Below, in pieces: positions 8,375 through 17,308 of a DNA stretch of 64,000 nucleotides. The position numbers were made by a program, and so were the translations under genes. Each line of letters begins with the position of its first letter. Positions within the stretch are counted from its first letter, which is position 1. Source of the DNA: Myxococcales bacterium (GTDB lineage Bacteria; Myxococcota_A; Polyangia; Polyangiales; Polyangiaceae); the NCBI GenBank assembly GCA_016720545.1, contig JADKKK010000006.1, forward strand, positions 179,501 to 243,500, read 5' to 3'. The notes beneath the pieces were generated by a model. That model ran no database searches. It was not told the DNA's origin and saw nothing but the letters and a program-made list of their open reading frames with translations.

Positions 8375-9925
8375 ATGACACACGCGCAGGCTACGGCCCG
8401 GGGCCACGAAAAGAAGGTCGCGCTCTTCTGGCCGGGCGACGCCCGCGCGAAACCGAACGAGCTCGCCCGCGCCAGCGTGGCCGAGACGACGACCCAGCTC
8501 GAGCGCGCGCTGCGCAAGCTCGGTCGCACGCCCTACCTCGTCGAGGGCTTCGTCACGAAGCCGTGCGAGTCGATCGAGCGCCTCGGGCCCATCGACGATC
8601 CGATGATCGGCGTGTGTGTGCACTGGATCTACGGGCCACACACGACAACGGGGGTGGCCGGCAAAGACAACCCGCTCCTCCTCGCGAGCAACTTCTCGGG
8701 GCGCTGGCCGGGGCTCGTGGGGCTGCTCAACACCGGCGCCTGCCTCGAGATGCTTCGTCGCCCGTTCTCGCGTGTGTGGACCGACGCGGCGGATTGGACA
8801 GCCGATCCCGCGTTCATGGAGCGCCTCGACGAGTGGTGCTCCACGGGTCGCATCGCCTACCCGACGAGCGAGGTGCGGATGCACGCCGCGATCTCTCCCG
8901 AGGCCGCGGCGCGCGCCCGTGAGGTGGCGGCGGGGCTCCGCCGACGACGCGCCCTCATCCTCATGCTCGGCGACACGTCGATGGGCATGATCAACGGCTA
9001 TTTTGGCCCGCGTCTGCTCCAGCCGCACGGCTTCGCCGAGCACAAGGTCGACCAGGCGTGGCTCCTCGACCGCGGGCCGCGCATCGCCGAGAAGCGCATC
9101 GACGACGCGCTCGCGTTCGTGAAGGACCGAGGCCTCACGTTTCATTGGGGCGAGGGCGGCGCCGCCGACTTCGACGAGCGCGCGACGCGCGAGCAGCTCC
9201 GCGACTACCTCGTCGTGCTCGACCTCCTCGCGGAGGAGCGCGCCGACTGCCTCGGATGGCAATACCAACTTGGGCTCCTGCCCCTCCGGCCCCCGTCCGA
9301 CCTGTCCGAGGGCCTGCTCAACTCGGCGTGCCGGCCCGAGTCGAACGGCCACCCGATCGCCTGCGCGACGGAGGCCGACCAGGGGAACGTGGTGCCGATG
9401 GAGCTGCTGAAGCGCCTCCTCGTGGCGAAGGGCCTCCACGACGCCGTCATGTTCCACGACGTGCGCTGGGGCGCCGAGCACGAGGGCCGCTTCCTGTGGG
9501 TGCTGCTGAACTCGGGCTCGTGCGGCGCCTACGCGTTCAACCACGACCCCACGACGCTGCGCGGCGCCCACAGCTACCGCCAGCCCGCGGAGTACTTCCC
9601 CATCGCGGGCGGCACGCTGGCCGGTGAGAGCCTGCCGGGCGTCATGACCTGGGCGCGGGCCTACGTGAAGGACGACGTGCTGTGGATGGACGTCGGCAAG
9701 GGCGAGGTGGTGAAGCTCCCGCCCGAAGTGCGCGACGCCTGGTGGAACGGCACCACGCGCGAGTGGCCGTTCATGGCCGCCGACATGGGGATCTCGCGCG
9801 ACACGCTGATGGCGCACTACCTCTCGAACCACGTGGCCGTGGCGTACGGCGACGTGTTCGAAGAAATGGTCGCGCTCTCGCAAGAGCTCGGGTTCCGCGT
9901 GCGCATCCTCGGGCGCGCCGCATGA
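8375..9925 (+). CDS. L-fucose/L-arabinose isomerase-family sugar isomerase
   Basis: 516 residues, similar in length to L-fucose-isomerase-type enzymes. Recognisable regions are the N-terminal Rossmann-like part, the TGVAGKDNPLLLASNFSGRW segment, LILMLGDTSMGMINGYFGPR, and a C-terminal barrel with conserved Glu, Asp and His residues. Members interconvert aldoses and ketoses with a divalent metal. The substrate here cannot be read from sequence. It is the first gene of an operon: the next gene (FGGY kinase) starts inside its stop codon (ATGA at 9922). TACCCT lies 10 nt before the ATG, without a Shine-Dalgarno sequence. The logical pathway is aldose, ketose, then ketose phosphate. Confidence 0.8.
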   Translation: MTHAQATARGHEKKVALFWPGDARAKPNELARASVAETTTQLERALRKLGRTPYLVEGFVTKPCESIERLGPIDDPMIGVCVHWIYGPHTTTGVAGKDNPLLLASNFSGRWPGLVGLLNTGACLEMLRRPFSRVWTDAADWTADPAFMERLDEWCSTGRIAYPTSEVRMHAAISPEAAARAREVAAGLRRRRALILMLGDTSMGMINGYFGPRLLQPHGFAEHKVDQAWLLDRGPRIAEKRIDDALAFVKDRGLTFHWGEGGAADFDERATREQLRDYLVVLDLLAEERADCLGWQYQLGLLPLRPPSDLSEGLLNSACRPESNGHPIACATEADQGNVVPMELLKRLLVAKGLHDAVMFHDVRWGAEHEGRFLWVLLNSGSCGAYAFNHDPTTLRGAHSYRQPAEYFPIAGGTLAGESLPGVMTWARAYVKDDVLWMDVGKGEVVKLPPEVRDAWWNGTTREWPFMAADMGISRDTLMAHYLSNHVAVAYGDVFEEMVALSQELGFRVRILGRAA

Positions 9926-11616
9926 CCCCCCTCACCTTGGGCGTCGACGTCGGGACAGGCAGCGCGCGCGCCGGGCTCTTCGACGCGAGCGGCGCCCTCC
10001 GCGGGCTCGGCGTGTGCCCGATCGCGATGGGCACCCCCGAGGAGGACTTCGCCGAGCAGTCCTCCGAGGACATCTGGCGCGCGTGCGGCGTGGCCGTGCG
10101 CGCGGCGTTGGCCAGCGCCGGCGCGACCGCCGACGACGTCGCGGGCGTGGGCTTCGACGCGACCTGCTCGCTCGTGGTGCTCGACGCGGACGACGCGCCC
10201 GTCACCGCGAGCCCCACCGGCGACGACGCGTGGAACGTCATCGTGTGGATGGACCACCGCGCGATCGACCAGACGCGCCGCGTGAACGACGCGGCGCGCG
10301 CGGGCGGCCACGAGGTGTTGCGGTACGTGGGTGGCGCGATCTCGGTGGAGATGCAGACGCCCAAGCTGCTCTGGCTGAAGGAGCGCCTGCCGGCGAGCTT
10401 CCAGCGGGCACGACGCTTCCTGGATCTCCCTGATTTTCTTACGTTTCGCGCCACAGGCGACGACACCCGATCCCTGTGCTCCACGGCCTGCAAGTGGACC
10501 TACCTCGCGCGGAGCGCTCCTCGCGACGCGCGCGACGCGGTCACCGAGTCCGGCTGGCAGGCGCCGTTCTTCCGGGACGTGGGCCTCGGCGAGCTCGCCG
10601 ACGAGGGCTTCTCGCGCCTCGGCCAGCGCGTGGCGCCGATGGGGCAGCGGGTCGGCGGGCTCACCGAGCGCGCCGCGCGCGAGCTCGGGCTCCGCGCCGG
10701 CACCCCGGTCGGCGCTTCGATCATCGACGCCCACGCGGGCGGCCTCGGTCTCCTGGGCATGACGATCGACGGGCAGGCACCCACCGCAGAGACCCTCGAC
10801 CGCCGCCTCGCGCTCATCGGCGGCACCTCCACGTGCCACATGGCGGTGTCGCGGGAGCCGCGCTTCATCCCCGGCATTTGGGGCCCCTACTTCTCCGCCA
10901 TGGTCCCCGACCTCTGGCTGACGGAGGGCGGGCAGTCGGCCACCGGCGCGCTCCTCGATCACACCCTCGCCACCCACGCGCTCGGCGCCGAGCTCTCGCG
11001 CGACGCGGCCGCGAGGGGACTCCGCGCGACCGATCTCTTGCACGAGCGGCTCGACGCGCTCGCCGCAGGCGCGCCGTTCGCGGCCGCCCTCACGCGCGAC
11101 CTCCACGTGCTGCCCGATCACCACGGCAACCGCTCACCGCGGGCCGACGCGAGCCTGCGTGGGATGGTCTCGGGGCTGAAGCTCACAGGCTCGATCGACG
11201 CGCTCGCGTTGCTCTACCTCGCCACGGTGCAAGCGCTCGCGCACGGCACGCGCCACATCGTCGATACGATGAACGCCCACGGCTACCGCATCGACACGCT
11301 GCTCGCGACCGGCGGCGACGCGAAGAACGCCGTCTTTCTGCGCGAGCACGCCGACGCGACCGGGTGCCGCATCGTGCTCCCGCGCGAGCCCGAGGCCGTG
11401 CTGCTCGGCGCGGCCATGCTCGGCGCCACCGCGGCCGGACACCACCCAGGCGTGCTCGCCGCGATGAACGCGATGAGCTCGGCGGCGCGTGTCATCGAGC
11501 CGGCGCGCGGACCGGTCGCCGCGTTCCACGACGCGAAGCACCGGGTTTTTCTGCGAATGCACGACGACCAAGTGGCCTATCGCGCGCTCATGGCCTCGGG
11601 AGACTCCACATCTTGA
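9922..11616 (+). CDS. FGGY-family carbohydrate kinase (ribulokinase-like)
   Basis: 564 residues. The FGGY N-terminal domain begins with the phosphate-binding GVDVGTGSARAGLFD. The VWMDHRAIDQTRRVN segment is typical of the ribulokinase-like/pentulose branch. The C-terminal ATPase domain has GGTSTCHM and a GGDAKN adenosine motif. The enzyme should phosphorylate the ketose produced by the upstream isomerase, with which it shares an ATGA overlap. Its stop overlaps the TTG start of the binding-protein gene (TTGA), so the three genes form a compact, translationally coupled unit. The substrate is probably a pentulose or related sugar (inference). Confidence 0.87.
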   Translation: MTPLTLGVDVGTGSARAGLFDASGALRGLGVCPIAMGTPEEDFAEQSSEDIWRACGVAVRAALASAGATADDVAGVGFDATCSLVVLDADDAPVTASPTGDDAWNVIVWMDHRAIDQTRRVNDAARAGGHEVLRYVGGAISVEMQTPKLLWLKERLPASFQRARRFLDLPDFLTFRATGDDTRSLCSTACKWTYLARSAPRDARDAVTESGWQAPFFRDVGLGELADEGFSRLGQRVAPMGQRVGGLTERAARELGLRAGTPVGASIIDAHAGGLGLLGMTIDGQAPTAETLDRRLALIGGTSTCHMAVSREPRFIPGIWGPYFSAMVPDLWLTEGGQSATGALLDHTLATHALGAELSRDAAARGLRATDLLHERLDALAAGAPFAAALTRDLHVLPDHHGNRSPRADASLRGMVSGLKLTGSIDALALLYLATVQALAHGTRHIVDTMNAHGYRIDTLLATGGDAKNAVFLREHADATGCRIVLPREPEAVLLGAAMLGATAAGHHPGVLAAMNAMSSAARVIEPARGPVAAFHDAKHRVFLRMHDDQVAYRALMASGDSTS

Positions 11617-12641
11617 AACGCCGCTCCCTCCTCGCCGCGCTGCTGGTCGCGCCGCTCGCGCCCGCAGCGCTCGTGTCGTGCAAACGCGACACGGCGCCTG
11701 CCGCCACGAGCTCCGACGGCGGCGCGAAGGCCACACGCCTCCGGGTCGCGGTCATCCCGAAGGGCACCACCCACGAGTTCTGGAAGGCCGTGCACGCCGG
11801 CGCGAACAAGGGCGGCGTCGAGGCCGGCGTCGAGGTCCTGTGGAAGGGCCCGCTGAAGGAAGACGACCTGAAGGCCCAGATCGACGTCGTCCAGTCGTTC
11901 GTCGCGCAGGGCGTGGCCGGCGTCGTGCTCGCGCCGCTCAGCGACACGGCGCTGCGCGGCCCGGTGAAGGCCGCGGTCACGGCCGGAATTCCGGTCGTGG
12001 TCTTCGACTCCGACCTCCGCGGCGACGATCACGCGAGCTTCGTCGCCACCGACAACGTGGCCGCCGGACGGCTCGCCGCCGACGCGCTCGCGAGGTCCCT
12101 CGGAGGCAAGGGGCGCGTGCTCGTGCTGCGCTACCAGGTCGGCTCGGCCAGCACCCAAGGCCGCGAGGAGGGCTTCCTCACCGCCATCAAGGAGCACGCG
12201 GGTATCCAGGTCGTGAGCGACAACCAGTACGGGGGGGCGACCACCGAGAGCGCGTTCTCCACGAGTGAGCGGCTCCTCGCAGCGCAGCGCGCCGGCGCCG
12301 ACGGCGTGCAGGGCGTGTTCACCCCGAACGAGTCGACGACGTTCGGCATGCTGCTCGCCCTACGGAAGGGTGGCCTCGCGGGGAAGGTGAAGCTCGTCGG
12401 CTTCGACGCCTCCGAGAAGCTCCTGGCCGCCTTGGAGGGCGGCGACGTCGAAGGCCTCGTCGTCCAGGATCCCTTCAAGATCGGCTACTTGGCCGTGAAG
12501 ACCATGGCCGCGCGGCTCCGCGGGCAGCCGATCGAGAAGCGCATCGACACGGGCGCGCGCCTCGTGACGAAGGCCACCCTCGCCGAGCCCGAGGTGCGCG
12601 AGCTCGTGCGGCCCGACCTCAAGAAGTGGCTGAGCGAGTGA
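11613..12641 (+). CDS. sugar-binding periplasmic lipoprotein (type 1 PBP)
   Basis: 342 residues from a TTG at 11613 that overlaps the kinase stop (TTGA), with GGGAG about 12 nt upstream. The signal peptide has lipobox LVSC. The mature protein is a ribose/xylose-type solute-binding protein of the ABC sugar-transport family: IPKGTTHEFWKAVHAGA at the start, VLAPLSDTAL, and the hinge region VFDSDL. No permease or ATPase gene follows. The next gene, on the other strand, is unrelated, so the transporter partners are elsewhere or the protein acts as a sensor. Confidence 0.87.
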   Translation: MKRRSLLAALLVAPLAPAALVSCKRDTAPAATSSDGGAKATRLRVAVIPKGTTHEFWKAVHAGANKGGVEAGVEVLWKGPLKEDDLKAQIDVVQSFVAQGVAGVVLAPLSDTALRGPVKAAVTAGIPVVVFDSDLRGDDHASFVATDNVAAGRLAADALARSLGGKGRVLVLRYQVGSASTQGREEGFLTAIKEHAGIQVVSDNQYGGATTESAFSTSERLLAAQRAGADGVQGVFTPNESTTFGMLLALRKGGLAGKVKLVGFDASEKLLAALEGGDVEGLVVQDPFKIGYLAVKTMAARLRGQPIEKRIDTGARLVTKATLAEPEVRELVRPDLKKWLSE

Positions 12642-12647
12642 GCGCGC

Positions 12648-12675
12648 GCGGACCCGCTACGGACGCGGGATCCGC
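12648..12675. terminator. GC-rich hairpin between convergent genes
   Basis: An inverted repeat of 10 bp (GCGGA-CCCGC against GCGGG-TCCGC with one bulged A) lies 7 nt after the sugar operon stop and 18 nt before the stop of the convergent lipoprotein gene. No T-run follows, so it may be a weak bidirectional terminator or a simple mRNA-end structure. Confidence 0.35.
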
Positions 12676-12692
12676 CCAGGGGCGATGGAGGC

Positions 12693-13475
12693 TCACTGCT
12701 CGAAGCAGTAGAGGTGGCGCGCGTTGGCGCAGAGGTTCGTGCCCGAGCTCGTCCAGAAGCCTGGGAGATCCGCCCGGCCCACGGTGCCCATGAAGCGGCC
12801 GCCCGTGTCCCACCCGCCGCAGTGCTGGAGGGAGGTCCCCGCGGGGCTCGCGCCCGTCCACACGAGGATCGCCGTGCCGAGCGCCCCGGTCTGATCGGGG
12901 ATGGATTCAAGCGGCTGGCCGCTCGCGGGGTTGCCCGTGAAGAGGAGCTTCGTGCGCGTGACGTCGTAGTAGGGGCCGGGCGCCGTGATGCGCTGCGCGG
13001 CGGACTGCGTCGAGTCAGACAACCACGCGCGGAAAGTGCCCGAGAGGCGCGCGCCCGCCGCGACCTGCGCGCAGACGAAATCGCCCCCGCGGGCGCCCGG
13101 GCCGCCGCCTCGCGCCCCCAGGGTGTCGCCCGCGTAGGTGGTGGACGTGAAGAACACTCTGCGCAGCGGCCCAGCGTCCGCGGCGTCGAGGCCTGCGTCG
13201 GGGCCTGCGTCGGGGCCTGCGTCGAGGCTCGCGTCGGAGCTCACGTCGGCCGCACCGTCACGGGGTGGGGCCACCTCCTGCGCCGCCGCGTCGCTGATCG
13301 AGGGCCGACTGGCGTCCTCCGGCTGCAATTCGGGCGCCTCGGGCGCGATAGCGTCGGGTTCGACGTCGAACCGACCGCCGCAGCGGACGAGCGCGAGCGC
13401 GACGAGGAGCCCCCCGCCCACCCTCGCGAGGCGCCGCAGCGCCCGTGTCCCGCTTCGACCGCGCATGATGGCCAC
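12693..13475 (-). CDS. lipoprotein with DUF1554-like C-terminal domain
   Basis: 260 residues from a GTG at 13475. This start is preferred over the ATG at 13466 because TACGCT lies exactly 6 nt upstream, the spacing seen at several other genes here. The signal peptide ends in lipobox LVRC. The linker contains repeats DAGPDAGPDAGLDAADAGP encoded by near-identical 12-bp DNA units (13190-13235). The C-terminal domain (about 105-260) has FFTSTTYAGD, GGDFVCAQVA, FRAWLSDST and a terminal LYCFEQ. This pattern resembles the DUF1554/C-type-lectin-like fold found in leptospiral and myxobacterial surface proteins. A ligand-binding surface role is plausible but unproven. Confidence 0.7.
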   Translation of the reverse strand: MAIMRGRSGTRALRRLARVGGGLLVALALVRCGGRFDVEPDAIAPEAPELQPEDASRPSISDAAAQEVAPPRDGAADVSSDASLDAGPDAGPDAGLDAADAGPLRRVFFTSTTYAGDTLGARGGGPGARGGDFVCAQVAAGARLSGTFRAWLSDSTQSAAQRITAPGPYYDVTRTKLLFTGNPASGQPLESIPDQTGALGTAILVWTGASPAGTSLQHCGGWDTGGRFMGTVGRADLPGFWTSSGTNLCANARHLYCFEQ

Positions 13476-13550
13476 GCTCGCAGCGTAGCGCACCCGCACG
13501 CGACGGCCACGCTGCATCGGAGCGCGCCGGCTTCGAGGTAGGCTGCGGGG

Positions 13551-13964
13551 ATGTCCCTCCCTTCGAGATTCGTCACGCTCGCGCTCGACGTCCAGTGGGG
13601 CGACATGGACGCGCTCGGGCACGTCAACAACACCCGCTACCTCACCTGGTTCGAGTCTGCGCGCATCGCGCTGTTCGGTCGGATCGGCCTCGCGTCGGTG
13701 GCGCCGCTCACGGTCGGGCCCATCCTCGCGACCACCACCTGCGACTTCCTCCGCCCGGTCGTGTTCCCGGCGAGGGTGGAGGTCGGCGTGCGCGCCGTGT
13801 CGATCGGGGAGACCAGCGTCAAGATGGAGTACGAGGTGCGTGACGCCGCCGCGGCCGAGACCCTGTACGCCCGCGGCACGTCGGTCGTCGTCATCATCGA
13901 CTACCGCACGATGCAGAAGATCCGCGTGCCGGACGACGTGCGCGCCGCGATCGCTGCGCTCTAG
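13551..13964 (+). CDS. acyl-CoA thioesterase, hotdog fold (4HBT/YbgC type)
   Basis: 137 residues, the usual size for a single hotdog domain. The signature QWGDMDALGHVNNTRYLTWF (residues about 15-34) contains the conserved Asp, His-Val-Asn-Asn and Tyr of the 4-hydroxybenzoyl-CoA thioesterase superfamily, and the central helix is intact. The reaction would be hydrolysis of an acyl-CoA or acyl-ACP thioester in the cytoplasm; chain specificity is not readable. TAGGCT lies 6 nt before the ATG with no Shine-Dalgarno sequence, so the mRNA is probably leaderless. Confidence 0.88.
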   Translation: MSLPSRFVTLALDVQWGDMDALGHVNNTRYLTWFESARIALFGRIGLASVAPLTVGPILATTTCDFLRPVVFPARVEVGVRAVSIGETSVKMEYEVRDAAAAETLYARGTSVVVIIDYRTMQKIRVPDDVRAAIAAL

Positions 13965-14059
13965 CTCTAGCAGCCTCGCGGGGCAGATGCATATTGCACG
14001 CTCCCCCGAACGATGGGGCGCGCTGCGGGCCTCGCGAACTCCTGGTAGCCTCCCAGGGC

Positions 14060-15481
14060 ATGAGCACCGAGCCGCCGATCAACTCCGATCTCCTCGAGGC
14101 CCGCCTCGACAAGCTCTCGGGCGGGCCCGCCATCGAGCGCATTCGCGCGCGCCTCCAGGGAGCGGACGACCGCAGGCTCTTCCGCGTGAACCCGTATACG
14201 TTCGCCGCAGAGGAGGGCGTGGCGCCCGAACGCGCCGTGGAGCTCTTCCTTCGCGCGGCCGCCCTGGGACTGTTCCGCGCCGAGTGGCTGCTCGTCTGCC
14301 GCGGCTGCGGCGAGTACGTCCTGACCCACGCCGGCCTCCGCGACCTCGAGGCCGTCGTCCACTGCGTCACGTGCGCGCGATCGCGGGACGCAAACCTGGA
14401 CGAGAGCGTCGAGGTGGCGTTCACCGTGCACCCCGACATCCGCCAGATCCGCTACGCGAACCCCGCGTCGCTCACGCCGGAGGACTACTTCACGTCGTAC
14501 GCGCTCTGCCCGAGCATCCTGGTGCGCGGCGAGGGGCGCTCGCTCGTCGAGCACGTACGCCTCGGGGCGAAGGTGATGACCCGCCTGGCGGCGGGCGCGA
14601 GCCACACGTTCGACGTGGAGCTCGAGGTCGGGTGGATCGTAGGCAGTCCGCGAATGATGATCACCGTGGAGGGCGAGCCCACCTCCGAGCTGCGCGAGGT
14701 CACGCTGCGGCTCGAGGGCACGGCCTTCACGCCTCGGCCGAAGCTCGCGCCGGGCCCCGCGAGAGTGACGCTCGTCAACGGCACGGACCGCGACACGTTC
14801 GTGCTCTCGTACTTCACGCCCATCGTGACGTATTTCGACTACCTCCCGTTCCTCTCGGGCCAGCGGCTCCTGAACTCCCCCGAGTTCCGCCGGCACCTCG
14901 GCACCGAGGTCGTGCGCCCGGGCTCTGCCATCCCCACGCGCGACAACACGCTTCTCTTCTCCGACCTGCGCGGCTCCACGGCGCTCTACGACCACGTTGG
15001 CGACGTCGCCGCGTTCGAGCTCGTGTCGACCCACCTCGAGCGCCTCGCGCGGGTGATCACGCGGCACTCCGGCGTCGTCGTGAAGACCATCGGCGACGCC
15101 GTGATGGCGTCGTTCACGCGGCCCGTGGACGCGGTCCGCGCGGCCTTCGAGATGGGCGGCGAGCTCCAAGGCCTCGGCGACGAGGGGCAGCTCGCCCTCA
15201 AGATTGGCATTCACAGGGGGCCCTGCCTCGTCGTCAACGTGAGAGACGAGATTGACTACTTCGGACAGACCGTGAACATCGCGGCGCGCGTCCAGGGCCT
15301 CGCGAAGAGCGGGGAGGTGTGCCTCACCGACGCCGTGCTCGAGGGCGCCGAGGTCGCGCAGGTGGTCGCCGAGCACCGCCAGGCGGCCCACCCCGGGAGC
15401 GCTGCGTCGCCGCTGCCGAGCGAGTCCGTTGGGCTGCGGGGCGTGGGCACCCCGTGCGTCGTCCACCGCCTCGGTGGGTGA
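14060..15481 (+). CDS. class III adenylate/guanylate cyclase with DUF5939-like N-terminal domain
   Basis: 473 residues. The N-terminal 290 residues contain a zinc-ribbon-like pair CRGCG...CVTC (about 77-110) and regions resembling the DUF5939 domain often joined to bacterial cyclases. The C-terminal catalytic domain starts near residue 294: FSDLRGST (first metal Asp), IGDAVMASF (second metal Asp), and GQTVNIAARV, which supplies the transition-state Asn and Arg. All catalytic positions are present, so synthesis of a cyclic nucleotide is expected. Whether the product is cAMP or cGMP is not decided here. The start ATG is preceded by TAGCCT at 8 nt. Confidence 0.87.
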   Translation: MSTEPPINSDLLEARLDKLSGGPAIERIRARLQGADDRRLFRVNPYTFAAEEGVAPERAVELFLRAAALGLFRAEWLLVCRGCGEYVLTHAGLRDLEAVVHCVTCARSRDANLDESVEVAFTVHPDIRQIRYANPASLTPEDYFTSYALCPSILVRGEGRSLVEHVRLGAKVMTRLAAGASHTFDVELEVGWIVGSPRMMITVEGEPTSELREVTLRLEGTAFTPRPKLAPGPARVTLVNGTDRDTFVLSYFTPIVTYFDYLPFLSGQRLLNSPEFRRHLGTEVVRPGSAIPTRDNTLLFSDLRGSTALYDHVGDVAAFELVSTHLERLARVITRHSGVVVKTIGDAVMASFTRPVDAVRAAFEMGGELQGLGDEGQLALKIGIHRGPCLVVNVRDEIDYFGQTVNIAARVQGLAKSGEVCLTDAVLEGAEVAQVVAEHRQAAHPGSAASPLPSESVGLRGVGTPCVVHRLGG

Positions 15482-15537
15482 CCGGCGAGACGCGAACCCA
15501 TCCTGGCGGTCGCGGGCTCTCACGGGCGAGGTGCCCC

Positions 15538-16146
15538 ATGAGGAAGACGTGCTCGCTCTCCTGGCTCTGGCGGCTCTGGCCCATGACCGCGCTCCTGCTG
15601 CCGCTTCTTGCCTGCGCGAGCAGCGCGAACGCGCCGCTCTCCGCCGCGGAGCGCGACGGCCTCGTGTTCACCCGCGAGGAAGAGAAGCTCGCGCGCGACG
15701 TGTACAGCGCGCTCCAGCGCCACGATCCTTCGTTCGTGAACGTCGGCGCGAGCGAGCAGAACCACATGGACGCGATCGAGACCCTGCTCGACCGCTACGA
15801 CGTGGCGGATCCAGCGGAAGGGCGCGCGGTCGGCGAGCTCACGAACCCCAAGCTCAAGGGCCTCCACGACGCGCTCGTCGCGAGCGGCTCGCGCTCCCGC
15901 GAGGCGGCGCTCGCCGTGGGAGTCGAGATCGAAGAGCTCGACATCGTGGACATCGAGACGGCCCGCCAAGCCGTCACCCACACCGACATCCTCACGACCT
16001 ACGACAACCTCACGCGGGGCTCCCGGAATCACCTGCGCACCTTCCACGGGAAGCTCGTGGCCGCGGGCGGGAGCTACACGCCGAAGCACCTCGACGCGGC
16101 CGCCTTCCGCGCGATCGTCGAGTCCGGCACCGAGCGAGGCCCATGA
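15538..16146 (+). CDS. DUF2202 ferritin-like lipoprotein
   Basis: 202 residues with a hydrophobic signal segment and lipobox LLAC. The DUF2202 pattern is clear: REEEKLARDVY, SEQNHMDAI, LLDRYDV, and a helical C-terminal half with EELDIVDIE. The fold is a four-helix ferritin-like bundle whose conserved Glu and His residues could bind metal. The physiological function of the family is unknown. It ends 30 bp from the convergent outer-membrane protein gene, and the gap is a GCTA-rich palindromic stretch (16156-16179). Confidence 0.82.
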   Translation: MRKTCSLSWLWRLWPMTALLLPLLACASSANAPLSAAERDGLVFTREEEKLARDVYSALQRHDPSFVNVGASEQNHMDAIETLLDRYDVADPAEGRAVGELTNPKLKGLHDALVASGSRSREAALAVGVEIEELDIVDIETARQAVTHTDILTTYDNLTRGSRNHLRTFHGKLVAAGGSYTPKHLDAAAFRAIVESGTERGP

Positions 16147-16175
16147 CTCGCCAGAGCTAGCTAGCTTAGCTATCG

Positions 16176-17308
16176 CTAGAACGCCTCGTTGATCTGGATG
16201 TAGAAGGCGCTCGTGCCGTCGTTGGCCACGCCCACGTCGAAGCGACCGTTGAGTCGCTCGTCGCGGTCGAACATGAAGCGCAGGCCGCCGCCGGCGGTGC
16301 CCTTGATGTCGTGAAAGTCGAAGTCGAGCAGGCCGGGCGCGACTACTCCCGCGCTCGCGAACCCCACCCGCCGAAACGCCACACGATGGGGAAGCGGTAC
16401 TCCACCTGAGAGATGATGGCGTTCTGATCGCGAAAGCGGCCGTCGAAGTATCCGCGCATACGGAACTGCCCGCCGAGCCCGGGCAGCTGGGTGAACGGCA
16501 CGTTCCACGCCGTCGAGGCGGCGTAGCCCTGAATGGCGAACACGTGGTTCCACCAGAGGGGGAAGTACTTGCGCGCGTCGAGCGTGAAGAGCGAATAAGT
16601 GTGGGTGCCGCCCATCGCCGAGGAATAGAACATCCCCGCCGCGCCGAAATAGGCGCCTCGCGTGGCGGAGAGGTAGTTGTCGCGAGAGTCGTAGGTGAGG
16701 CGAAAGCCCAGCCCCGAGACAGTGCTCCCGCCCGCGCCCAGCACCGACGGGTTGGTGGCCAGGTTCGCGTCCTCCCGGTCGCGCTTGGTCACCTCGACGT
16801 GCTCCGCGTGGTACTGCATCCCGAAGTACGCGAACGGCGCGAGCCGACGATAGAGGCCGAAGCGCACGCGGAGGAGGTCGTAGTTGAACGTCTCCTCGTT
16901 TCGCTGGGGCGTGTTCGGGCCCACGCCGTAGAACCGGTCGAAGAGGCGCTCGTAGCTCACCTCGCTCTCGATGAGCAGCTTGCCGTGCGACAAGTACACA
17001 GTGGGCGTGAGCTGCACGAGCAGCTGCTTGTTGACCGTGTAGATCACGTCGCCGTCGACGTTGGAGGGGCGGTCGTCGAGCGTCTCGCCAGGGAGACGGA
17101 AATAGTAAAAGCCCGCGACGCCGAGCGCGAGCTTGGTCTCCGGGGAGTAGTACACCGCCGGCACGACGAGGCCGCCCGAGCTCGTGCGCTCGTCCTTCTT
17201 CTCGGGGCGCGCGCGGCGATCGTCGGTGGCTTGGGCCGCGGCCCGGTGCGCCGTCGCCAGCGAGGCGAGCGCGACGAGTGTGGCAAAGGCGGCGGCCGCG
17301 CGCCTCAA
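16176..17308 (-). pseudogene. BamA/Omp85-like outer-membrane barrel protein, one-base frameshift near the C-terminus
   Basis: The gene starts at a TTG (17308) overlapping the stop of the upstream barrel gene (TTGA). A signal peptide ends in AAAQ. The body shows the alternating strands of a bacterial surface antigen/Omp85-type barrel: TYDSRDNYLSATRGAYF, LPGLGGQFRMRGYFDGRFRD, and QVEYRFPIVWRFGG. The frame then closes, but the adjacent frame continues with VGFASAGVVAPG and ends ...AFYIQINEAF, the expected aromatic C-terminal barrel residue. Adding one G in the G-run at 16367-16369 restores a 377-codon gene. It is either a sequencing/assembly deletion or a recent inactivation. No POTRA domain is evident, so it is a short Omp85-like protein. 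Confidence 0.72.
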
